A stretch of 64,000 nucleotides of DNA from GCA-003244245 sp050700115 (lineage in GTDB: Bacteria; Actinomycetota; Actinomycetes; Mycobacteriales; Pseudonocardiaceae), in the NCBI GenBank assembly GCA_050700115.1, contig JBOHGG010000027.1:1-64000 (forward strand). Reading direction: 5' to 3'. A model generated the notes under the pieces. That model saw only the letters and a list, made by a program, of their open reading frames with translations, was not told the origin of the DNA and did not search any database. How positions within the stretch are numbered: the first letter of the stretch is position 1; every line of letters begins with the position of its first letter. Both the position numbers and the translations under genes were made by a program. Of this stretch, positions 23,812 to 30,981 are shown in pieces.

Positions 23812-24755
23812 GCTCGCCCCCCGGACTGGGACATCGGGTCCAGCGCGTCACGCAGTCCGTCACCGATCAGCGCCATCGAGACGGTCAGGAGCGTGACCAG
23901 GCCGGCCGGGAAGTAGAACAACCACGGGGCGCTGGTGATCGTGTTGGCCCCGTCGCTGAGCATCGTGCCCAGCGAGACGTCGGGCAGCTGGACTCCGAAG
24001 CCGATGAACGACAGCCCGGTCTCGGCCTGCACGGTCGCGACCACCCCGAGGGTGAACGACACGATCAACAGCGAGCCGATGTTGGGGATCAGGTGGCGCA
24101 GCACCACGCGCACCGAGCTGACGCCCATGAACCGGGCGGCCTGGACGTACTCCCGCTCGCGCAGAGACGCGGCCAGCGACCACACCACGCGTGCGCTGAG
24201 CATCCAGCCGAAGACGGTCAGCGCGAGGATGAGCACCTTCCAGTCGCCACCGGCCTTCTGCGAGACCAGCGCCAGGATCAGGAACGACGGCACGACCAGC
24301 AGGAAATGCACGATCCCGAGGATGACCTTCTCCGCCGTACCGCTGAAGTAGGCCGCGGCCGCACCCACGAACGCCGAGATGATCGTGGTGAGCAGCGACA
24401 CTGTCACCGCGATGACCAGCGACCGCTGAAAGCCGTGCACGGCCTGGGCGAAGGTGTCGTTGCCGGTTCCGTTGGTGCCGAACCAGTGCTCGCCAGATGG
24501 CGGCGCGGTCAGGTTGGTGAAGTCGACGTCGGTGTGTGTGTAGGGGGTGAACAGCCCACCGAACAGGCCGAACAGCACCAGCAGGACCAGGATGACCAGC
24601 CCGGCCACCGCGCCCCGGTTGCGCAGGAAGCGGCGCAGGTAGAGCCGCCGCCGGCTGAGGCGCCGGTCGCGACGCCCGGCCCGCTGCTTGCCGGGCAGCG
24701 GCCTCGCCGGGGTGTCGGTGAGCGTGGGATGCATCCCGGGCGCGTTGATGGTCAT
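23808..24755 (-). CDS. Peptide/nickel-type ABC transporter permease (DppC-like)
   Basis: A 315-residue permease with an N-terminal cytoplasmic extension, a first membrane helix (AVAGLVILVLLVLFGLFGGL) and the BPD_transp_1 core, including the EAA loop 'EREYVQAARFMGVSSVRVVLRHLIPN'. The ATG at 24755 overlaps the preceding permease stop by one base (TGATG), showing tight coupling, so the longer upstream frame was rejected. It forms the channel with the DppB-like protein. Confidence 0.92.
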   Translation of the reverse strand: MTINAPGMHPTLTDTPARPLPGKQRAGRRDRRLSRRRLYLRRFLRNRGAVAGLVILVLLVLFGLFGGLFTPYTHTDVDFTNLTAPPSGEHWFGTNGTGNDTFAQAVHGFQRSLVIAVTVSLLTTIISAFVGAAAAYFSGTAEKVILGIVHFLLVVPSFLILALVSQKAGGDWKVLILALTVFGWMLSARVVWSLAASLREREYVQAARFMGVSSVRVVLRHLIPNIGSLLIVSFTLGVVATVQAETGLSFIGFGVQLPDVSLGTMLSDGANTITSAPWLFYFPAGLVTLLTVSMALIGDGLRDALDPMSQSGGRA

Positions 24756-25741
24756 CAGCTGTTCACCCGCACTCTCGGATCGAGCGCCACCACGGCGATG
24801 TCGGCCAGGATCGCGCCGATCGCGGTCATCAGCGCGCCGAAGGCCGCGACGGCGACCACGCCGTGGACGTCGTTCTTGCTGATCGTGGTGACGAAGTACC
24901 GCCCCATGCCCTCCCACGCGAAGATGGTCTCGGTGATCACGGCCCCGGTGAACAGCGCCGGGATCGCGAACGCGATGGAGGTGGCGACCGGGATCAGCGA
25001 CGTGCGCAAACCGTGCCGTCGGATGGCTTGCTGTCGGGTCAAGCCCTTGGCCCTGGCCATCCGCACATAGTCGGAGTTGATGTTGTCCAGTAGTAGCGAG
25101 CGTTGCAGCATGTGATAACCGGCGTAGCCGGTCACGACCAGCGCCACCGTCGGCGGTACCAGATGCTGGAGCCGATCCACCAGCAGCGGCCAGAACCCGC
25201 TCACCCCGGGAGACTGGGCGCCGGCGACGAACAGCAGGGTGGTGCCCAGCGACTGGTTGAGCGAGATCGCCAGCAGCACGACCGCCAGGCCGGCGACCAC
25301 CATCGGGATGTTCAAGGTGATGGTCGACAGGCCCTGGTGGAACCGGTCGGCGAAGCGGTACTGGCGGGAGGCGGTGTACACGGCCAGTGCGATACCGATC
25401 GTCGTGGACAGGATCAGCGCGAACAGCACGAGCTGCGCGCTGACCCCGATCCGGAAGCCGATCTGGCCGTTGACGCTCTCACCGATCGGTGAGGAGCCCC
25501 AGTCCCAGCGCAGCACGACGCCGCTGATCCAGTGCCACCAGCGTTCCAGCAGAGGCGTCTCGGGGCTGAGGTTGTACTGGTCCAGCGACCGGTTGATCTG
25601 CTCGGGCGTGCGCGGGGGCCGCAGCTGCAGATAGTTGGCCCGAGGGTCCAGGAAGAAGTTGGCCAGGAAGTAGGTAAGGTTGGTGGCCACCGCGATCATG
25701 AGCAGCCAGCCGAGAGACTTCCTGACGAGATACCTCAGCAC
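24755..25741 (-). CDS. Peptide/nickel-type ABC transporter permease (DppB-like)
   Basis: A 328-residue permease beginning VLRYLVRKSLGWLLMIAVAT, with the large periplasmic loop after helix 1 characteristic of DppB and the EAA loop 'NSDYVRMARAKGLTRQQAIRRHGLR'. The GTG start with GGAG about ten bases upstream is preferred over a longer frame whose extra residues are charged and non-conserved. It is the first gene of the operon. The roughly 200 bases upstream carry only a decayed DUF6247 gene in the same orientation. Confidence 0.9.
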   Translation of the reverse strand: MLRYLVRKSLGWLLMIAVATNLTYFLANFFLDPRANYLQLRPPRTPEQINRSLDQYNLSPETPLLERWWHWISGVVLRWDWGSSPIGESVNGQIGFRIGVSAQLVLFALILSTTIGIALAVYTASRQYRFADRFHQGLSTITLNIPMVVAGLAVVLLAISLNQSLGTTLLFVAGAQSPGVSGFWPLLVDRLQHLVPPTVALVVTGYAGYHMLQRSLLLDNINSDYVRMARAKGLTRQQAIRRHGLRTSLIPVATSIAFAIPALFTGAVITETIFAWEGMGRYFVTTISKNDVHGVVAVAAFGALMTAIGAILADIAVVALDPRVRVNS

Positions 25742-25939
25742 GACCGCACCGCTCCGGCCATGGGCGCCCCGATCTGCTCGTCTCACACCGACGTGTCCGC
25801 CGCGCCCCCTCGCGGACCCGCGGCAGTATAAGGCGGACATCGAACAAGCGGATCAGCTGGTGGCCGGCGTGGAGGCGACGATCACCACCGACCAACCTCT
25901 CCGCCGCCTAACAGACCCCCACAATCCGCAGGTCAACAG

Positions 25940-26381
25940 CTACCCTGCCTGGCCGGGCCGAAGGTCAGGGCTCGCATGGGACTGTCCGGCTTGTGCTTGT
26001 GGTATGGCGCGCCATTCCAGGATCCGCGGCAGCGGCTCGTCAGCCGGGATGTCCTCCCCGGCCAGCCGGGCGGCCGCCCGGCGGTACATGGCCCGGTGCG
26101 CCTCGGGACCGGTCACCGCGGTCAGCCGCGCCACCCGCCGCCAGGACTCCAGCGTCGCCAGGACCTCAGACAGGTCCAGCGTCTCAGTGGCCCTCAGCCA
26201 TGACCTCGCGCCACTGCTGTTCGAACTCGGCGGCTTCCTCCGGAATCAGCGCAGCGTGGACCTCGGCTGGAGTGGCGTCGGAGAACGACGGTCCGCGGCG
26301 GCCGTGCCGCGGTCCGGGAGTTGCTGCGGCGGTCACACCGCACACGATAGCCGCCCGGACAGACAACGCGAGAACTGACAA
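25940..26381 (-). pseudogene. DUF6247 family gene broken by a one-base frameshift
   Basis: The first frame encodes SFSDATPAEVHAALIPEEAA EFEQQWREVMAE and stops at 26184. Removing one G in the run near 26192 restores 'ATETLDLSEVLATLESWRRV' followed by 'ARLTAVTGPEAHRAMYRRAA', which is exactly the expected continuation of DUF6247. Either the gene is a recent pseudogene or this is a sequencing error. DUF6247 proteins are small, actinobacterial and of unknown function, often paired with a toxin-like partner, which I do not see here. Confidence 0.7.
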
Positions 26382-26506
26382 TGAGGTGTCATGGCCGTCG
26401 CCTTATTCTGGATTCGAACCTGATGACAATCCAACGCCGTGGGCGCTACGCGCCGCCCCTAGTGGGTGAAATGGGGGCTGCTGCCTCGCGTGACAGCCCT
26501 GCGTGC

Positions 26507-26566
26507 GCCGAGTTCGACACCAGGGCTGCCCGCGCCGCTTCGGACAGCCCTGGTGTCGAACTCGGC
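26507..26566. repeat. Large perfect inverted repeat, copy 2
   Basis: Two perfect 22-base arms (26507-26528 and 26545-26566) with key core GAGTTCGACACCAGG surround a 16-base loop. The core is shared in reverse with the inverted repeat at 7332-7417. No U-tract follows on either strand, so a simple terminator is less likely than a small palindromic mobile element or a protein-binding structure. It lies in the 630-base gap between the DUF6247 relic and the beta-helix gene. Confidence 0.7.
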
Positions 26567-26622
26567 GACAGCAGAGCGGGTCGCTACACCCGTATTTCGA
26601 AGCAAGCAATGACAAACGATCA

Positions 26623-26657
26623 AGAGGGTAGATTCCCTGGGTGGGAATCTACCCTCT
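26623..26657. repeat. Perfect 15-base-arm hairpin
   Basis: AGAGGGTAGATTCCC (26623-26637) and its complement (26643-26657) flank a five-base loop TGGGT. There is no U-tract; on the minus strand CTCTTGATC follows. It sits about 60 bases after the larger inverted repeat and just before the recombinase-tail repeat. It may be a terminator for the minus-strand beta-helix transcript or the end of a mobile element. Confidence 0.6.
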
Positions 26658-26669
26658 GAGCTGGTAAAA

Positions 26670-26965
26670 CGAGGTGGAGGTACTGGCCTCTTACTCGCAC
26701 TCAGTGCAAGCTGGTGACCTGGGACTTTGCCACACCGGAGCTCTCACCAATCCTGCCCGCGCCCACGAGACCGATCGCCTAGCCCCCGGGGTGACTACTC
26801 GACCGCCTCGATGAGCGCGACATCACCGACCTGATCACCACCCACCAAGAAGGCACCACAACCGCCTCCCCTCACCGCTGCCCACGGCTTGAGTCTCACC
26901 AGTGTCAAGCACCTCCTGCACCTCGCCGGTACCCCTGGCCCCACCCATTCAATGAGCCACGAAAC
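26670..26965 (+). pseudogene. Recombinase-tail relic, repeat copy A
   Basis: The segment has two parts. 26670-26740 (GTGGAGGTACT ... GACTTTGCCA) and 26795-26850 are clearly repeated at 36305-36500. The second part encodes LDERDITDLITTHQEGTTTA and, after a one-base shift near 26870, LTAAHGLSLTSVKHLLHLAG. That is the C-terminal helix-turn-helix tail typical of serine recombinase/resolvase-like proteins. No catalytic domain remains. It marks a decayed mobile element next to the lower-GC beta-helix gene. Confidence 0.5.
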
Positions 26966-27014
26966 CAACGGCGACCGCCACGCATCCGTAGCCGCTAATG
27001 CCCGCCGTTCACCG

Positions 27015-28478
27015 TCATGCCGGGAGACCCGAGACCAGCACAGGGATGCCGCCGCCGCTCGATGGTGTCGACGCTGCCAGGTTGTCACTGAATTGCGGCG
27101 AGTCGATCTGTACGACTGACGTACAGGTATGCGTGAGCTGATCATCCCAAGCATGATCGGACTCTAGCAATATGGATCGTGCGGTATTGGCCGGGCTCGT
27201 AAATCGAGCCCGGACCGCCGCTCCATTCGCGTTGCGGATGCGGTTCCCGCGAGTCGCTACTCTCATTCCGGGGCGTTCTGCGAATAGATCGATCCCGCGC
27301 CCGCCCTGACCATTCCCGGTATCTGTCAGATCGATCAGATTGCCCTCGAGACGAACCAGTCCGCCGGCCGTACCGTTCACGTGGATTCCGTGGACCCCAC
27401 GCTGCGTTCGGATCGTGTTGCCAGCGATCATGATGTTGCGTGGCTGATAGTCGATGCCAACTCCAGCGCCGTAATACTGGATGTGGATGGATCCGTCATG
27501 AGAGTATCTACCAGGCGGGATGCAGTTGTCGAGGATCGTATTTCGCTCAAATAAGATATCGTCGCAGTGGAAACGCACGTGCACCGGCGACCAAGTTACC
27601 CCACCCCACATGGTCTCGATTCGGCAACCTCGGACGTGGACATCTTTCGCGCGCTGTATCAGGAGACAGCCCTCGATGCGGCAGTTGTCGATTCGTACAT
27701 ATCGAGCGTGTAGCGACTCATCCGTTCCTCCGTCGACGGTGACCGAGGAGTTGAAAGTGCTGCGATGCGGGTTCCACCACAGCCCGAAGAAAGATCCTGA
27801 GATCTGGACGTCTTCGACCAATGATGTTTGCGGCTCGAAGTCGAGCGCCTGTGAATAGATCGTCGAGAACGCACTATCACGGATTCGCACACGTGCGGCT
27901 CGGCCGCCGAGCGTCAGTCCATTCCGTGCCGACACGTCGCCTCGGCAATCTTCAATTCGGACATCGAACGATCTTATCGACGAATTCGGATCTGCACCGT
28001 GTCCCATCCAGACGTGGTCTCCATACGTCTGGACGAAACGGCAATCACGTATCGTGACGTCGGTGCAGCCTCGGATCATCAGTGCGTGACTTTTGGGATC
28101 CTCCTGCGTCTCGTGGTTGTGCCCGAGATGGTCGTCCGTGGTTCCGACGACCGCGCCCCAGTTGCCGTCTAGCGTCAGACCGATCAGCGCGATGCGTGTG
28201 CGGAGATTCGCGCGGATCAAAGAGACCGAGCGCGCCGGCATTCCAGCGGGCATGCGGATGATCGATGCACCCGGGACGCCGATGATCCGCACGTTGTCAG
28301 CAGTAAGATCGCAGCACCACGACGCGTTGCCGAATGGCGGCATCTTGTACACACCGGGTGGTACGTAGAGGTCACCGCCGCCGTCCGCCGACAACGATGC
28401 CATGGCTTCGCGCCATGCTGTAGAATCGTCGTCAACGCCGTTGCCCTTTGCTCCGAAATCCCGAATGTTCAGCTGCAT
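27015..28478 (-). CDS. Right-handed parallel beta-helix protein (pectate-lyase/tailspike-like)
   Basis: A 487-residue protein opening with NIRDFGAKGNGVDDDSTAWR, the conserved start of the pectate-lyase superfamily 3/tailspike domain, followed by about ten beta-helix coils ('VTIRDCRFVQTYGDHVWMG', 'VRIEDCRGDVSARNGLTLGG', 'ILFERNTILDNCIPPG', 'IMIAGNTIRTQRGVHGIHVNG'). No signal peptide or membrane segment is seen. Base composition and codon use are clearly less GC-rich than neighbours, suggesting transfer. GGTGGTGA precedes the ATG. It could be a polysaccharide-degrading enzyme or a phage-derived structural protein; catalytic residues cannot be assigned. Confidence 0.75.
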   Translation of the reverse strand: MQLNIRDFGAKGNGVDDDSTAWREAMASLSADGGGDLYVPPGVYKMPPFGNASWCCDLTADNVRIIGVPGASIIRMPAGMPARSVSLIRANLRTRIALIGLTLDGNWGAVVGTTDDHLGHNHETQEDPKSHALMIRGCTDVTIRDCRFVQTYGDHVWMGHGADPNSSIRSFDVRIEDCRGDVSARNGLTLGGRAARVRIRDSAFSTIYSQALDFEPQTSLVEDVQISGSFFGLWWNPHRSTFNSSVTVDGGTDESLHARYVRIDNCRIEGCLLIQRAKDVHVRGCRIETMWGGVTWSPVHVRFHCDDILFERNTILDNCIPPGRYSHDGSIHIQYYGAGVGIDYQPRNIMIAGNTIRTQRGVHGIHVNGTAGGLVRLEGNLIDLTDTGNGQGGRGIDLFAERPGMRVATRGNRIRNANGAAVRARFTSPANTARSILLESDHAWDDQLTHTCTSVVQIDSPQFSDNLAASTPSSGGGIPVLVSGLPA

Positions 28479-28499
28479 TGATTCACCACCATAAATAGT

Positions 28500-28550
28500 T
28501 TAAACATCGACGACAGAAGGAGGTTGAGCGACGTCCGATAGATACGTCAT
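28500..28550 (-). CDS. Possible 16-codon peptide frame overlapping the upstream stop
   Basis: ATG at 28550 overlaps the TGA of the preceding frame (GCATGAC) and encodes MTYLSDVAQPPSVVDV before TAA. There is no strong ribosome site of its own; coupling would be required. It lies 22 bases before the beta-helix start codon. It may be a leader or merely chance; support is weak. Confidence 0.2.
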   Translation of the reverse strand: MTYLSDVAQPPSVVDV

Positions 28551-28747
28551 GCTTGAGCTGTAAGGGTGAACTTGTAAATTTGCCGTGTTGATTTTGTTAC
28601 GCACTGTGAGCGAGCCACGACGCCTCCGGGAACTACTACGCCACCACCGAATGCGCCGTCGCTGATTTGCGTCAGCCTCTGAACCGGCACAGCGCACCCA
28701 TCGAAGCTAGTCGTCGAACAGGTCAGCTCAACACCGTCACAACTCAG
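28547..28747 (-). CDS. Possible small Cys-containing protein downstream of the sigma factor
   Basis: Downstream of the sigma-factor stop a frame stays open to 28547 and encodes LSCDGVELTCSTTSFDGCAV, then VVVPGGVVARSQCVTKSTRQ and IYKFTLTAQA. AAGGAG overlaps the sigma stop, but no ATG is in frame; CTG at 28747 or the internal GTG at about 28694 would be needed as start. Four cysteines and alternating strand-like segments look like a real small secreted or beta-rich protein. I do not recognise a family. It could also be a truncated relic. Confidence 0.35.
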   Translation of the reverse strand: MSCDGVELTCSTTSFDGCAVPVQRLTQISDGAFGGGVVVPGGVVARSQCVTKSTRQIYKFTLTAQA

Positions 28748-28766
28748 TTCGTAGAGGTTCGGCTCC

Positions 28767-29369
28767 TTAAATCTGCAATGATCGTCCCAGCTCGTGTTCG
28801 TTGAACTTGTCTTGCAGCTGCTGCAAGGCTCGCGCTCGAGTGGGTCCAATCGCGCCGAGCGGGATTCCGACCGTGCGGGCAACCTCGGCGTAGGAGTGAG
28901 GACTGTCGGTGAACAGCGCCTGCAACAGGGTCTTCCGGCGAGGCGACAACTCGGCGACAAGGTTCCACAACCTCCGTGCGGTGTCGGTATCAATGACTTG
29001 CTGCTCGGGACCCGCCGAGGGGTCGGCGACAGTTTCTGGTGTCATGTTGGTGAGGTCTGGGGTGGGTTTGGCCTGGCGCAGGATGCGCAGGCATTCGCGG
29101 CGGGCCGTGGTCGCCAGCCACCCACCCAGCTTTTCGGGGGACTGCACCTGGTGGGCGTTTTCAGCCAACCGCAGCCAGGTCATCTGCACTGCGTCGAGTG
29201 CGTCGGCCTCCTGCAGCCGAAACGACCGCACCATCGTGGACACGAGCTTGCCGTACCGGAACACAATTTCTTCCCAAGCCGCCGGATCCCCGTCGCGGAC
29301 CCGTAACAATGAGTCAGCCGCGCTGTCCGTGGCGCCAGTCGGAGCGTAGTCGATGGTGGAGGTTGTCAT
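28767..29369 (-). CDS. ECF-type RNA polymerase sigma factor
   Basis: A 200-residue sigma-70 family protein. Region 2 is 'DPAAWEEIVFRYGKLVSTMVRSF ... DALDAVQMTWLRLAENAHQV', and region 4 is 'ELSPRRKTLLQALFTDSPHSYAEVARTVGIPLGAIGPTRARALQQLQ', an HTH with the expected spacing. No anti-sigma gene with a zinc-binding motif or membrane helix is adjacent. It precedes the small Cys-containing frame and the beta-helix gene on the same strand and may control them. Confidence 0.88.
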   Translation of the reverse strand: MTTSTIDYAPTGATDSAADSLLRVRDGDPAAWEEIVFRYGKLVSTMVRSFRLQEADALDAVQMTWLRLAENAHQVQSPEKLGGWLATTARRECLRILRQAKPTPDLTNMTPETVADPSAGPEQQVIDTDTARRLWNLVAELSPRRKTLLQALFTDSPHSYAEVARTVGIPLGAIGPTRARALQQLQDKFNEHELGRSLQI

Positions 29370-29592
29370 CGGAATCTCGGTCTCTTATCAACGTCAGAGT
29401 TGATCGGTGTTGAGCGCTCACCGTCGGGGATAGGTTGCGAATGACGCTCGGACCGGCAGCCGAGGCGGAACAGGGCGACCTCCCGGGGCTAGGCGGCCCG
29501 CAACCAGCTCTCAGCTCGACCCACCGCCATCGCTCGGGCTCGTTTTCACGGCTCCGGTCCGGCGCCTGCGTGGCCAGGTAGGGCCCTCTCGG

Positions 29593-30648
29593 TTAGGGCC
29601 GGGCTTCTAGGACGATGTTGAATGGCGTTTCGGCGGCTCGGCGGAAGCGGGTGAATCCGGCATCGATTGCCACCTGGCGGATGGCCGCCTCGCCGGCCTG
29701 TGCGCCCAGCGTGTATCCGCCGGGTTGGGACCGCGCGTTGGGCACGCACAGGAAACTGGAGAACGAGTAGTAGGTGCGACCCACGGGACTGAGGTTGTCG
29801 GTGACGGTGTCACCGGCGAACGGTTCGACGATCAGCCAGGTGCCGTCGGCGTCGAGCGTGTTGAGGACGTGGCGTGCGGCGCCGAGCGGGTCGCCCATGT
29901 CGTGCAGGCAGTCGAAGGTGGTTACTAGGTCGTAGCCGGTGCCGGAGAAGCTCTGCGCCGGGGCGACCTCGAAGGAGGTGCGGTTGGCGACTCCGGCGTC
30001 GGCGGCGCGCTTGCGGGCCAGCTCGATTGAGCCTTCGTGGTAGTCCGAACCGGCGAATGTCGAAGCCGGGTAGGCCTCGGCGAGCAGCACGGTGGACGCG
30101 CCCAGCCCGCAGCCCACGTCGGCGACGTGCGCACCGGCTCGTAGCTTGGCGTGCACCCCGGTCAGCGCGGGGATCCAGCTGGGCACCAGGTTGGCCAGGT
30201 ATCCGGGGCGGAAGAACAGCTCGCAGCCCAAGAACACGTCATCGTGGTGTTCGTGCCAGCCCATGCCGGCCCCGGTGCGGAACGATTCGGTGATCTGGGA
30301 CTCGGCGCGCAGGGCGCCCAGTGCCAGCACGAAGGCACCCGGTGCGTACACGGCGCCGGTCGGGTCGGCCAGCGCGAACGCTTGCTCCTCGCTGAGCCGG
30401 TAACTGTCGGTCTCGGGCTGGTGGGTGACGTAGCCGCCGGCGGCTTGGCCGCGCAGCCATTCGGTGAGGTAGCGCGGGTCGGTCTCGGTACGCGCGGCCA
30501 GTTCCTCCGGGGTGACCGGGCCGGCGGCCAGCGCCTGGTACAGGCCGAGGCGGTGCCCGACGACGATGTTCCCGGCGGCCATGGTGGCCCCGAGGTCGCC
30601 GACGAATCGGCCGAGGAATTCGTTGAGCTTGCCCTGATCAATGGCCAT
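29593..30648 (-). CDS. Class I SAM-dependent methyltransferase with N-terminal winged-helix domain
   Basis: A 351-residue protein with an N-terminal winged-helix/dimerisation segment (GLYQALAAGPVTPEELAART), the SAM-binding motif I 'AHVADVGCGLGASTVLLA' (about 173-190) and 'GSDYHEGSIELARKRAADAGV' as motif II. The overall architecture is that of the Rv2258c-like and O-methyltransferase-like family common in actinobacteria. Its substrate is unknown. It is divergent from the large regulatory ATPase gene across a 333-base gap that may hold shared promoters. A 220-base gap downstream shows no recognisable feature. Confidence 0.85.
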   Translation of the reverse strand: MAIDQGKLNEFLGRFVGDLGATMAAGNIVVGHRLGLYQALAAGPVTPEELAARTETDPRYLTEWLRGQAAGGYVTHQPETDSYRLSEEQAFALADPTGAVYAPGAFVLALGALRAESQITESFRTGAGMGWHEHHDDVFLGCELFFRPGYLANLVPSWIPALTGVHAKLRAGAHVADVGCGLGASTVLLAEAYPASTFAGSDYHEGSIELARKRAADAGVANRTSFEVAPAQSFSGTGYDLVTTFDCLHDMGDPLGAARHVLNTLDADGTWLIVEPFAGDTVTDNLSPVGRTYYSFSSFLCVPNARSQPGGYTLGAQAGEAAIRQVAIDAGFTRFRRAAETPFNIVLEARP

Positions 30649-30796
30649 GGTGATCTCCCTGGTGAGGTGCCGACTACCGACACCAGCAGCGTCGCCGCAA
30701 CCCGTTGAGGCACCGTCAGCCCAGCGTCATGCCGGCTGCTCAGGTGCCGCAGCGGCCTGGTCGCACCACTAACCCACCGCCGGCAGCTCCGGCCTT

Positions 30797-30963
30797 TGAC
30801 GGTCGCTGACGGTTCGTGGCTGGGCGACTCCCGCTCGGCGAACACGGTCGCGGGTGGGGATCTGCGGTCGATGACGAGCCCGAAGACGTCCGGGCGGGCG
30901 TCGTGACCGACCGGATCGAACGCCGCAAAGAGATGTCGAGGGCTGCGTCAATGCAGCGTCAAT
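30797..30963. promoter_or_regulatory. Direct-repeat pairs in the divergent intergenic region (SARP-box-like)
   Basis: GCGTCAAT occurs at 30945 and 30956, an 11-base period, ending 19 bases before the start codon of the SARP-type gene. TGACGGT occurs at 30797 and 30807, a 10-base period. SARP regulators bind heptameric direct repeats with 11-base periodicity, so the first pair fits that spacing, although the sequence is not the classic TCGAG type. No other feature is seen in the 30649-30981 gap. Confidence 0.35.
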
Positions 30964-30981
30964 CGCCGCTATCGTCGGTGC

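Noticed and set aside
26405..26425. GGATTCGAACCTG resembles an antisense tRNA T-arm, suggesting a tRNA gene or attachment fragment
   Set aside because: No acceptor, anticodon or D-arm can be folded around it, and one T-stem pair mismatches. It is too little evidence for a tRNA relic.
28547..28747. RiPP precursor with leader and Cys-rich core
   Set aside because: No modifying enzyme (LanM, radical SAM, YcaO, cyclodehydratase) lies nearby and the cysteines are spread over the whole frame. It is kept only as an unassigned small protein.
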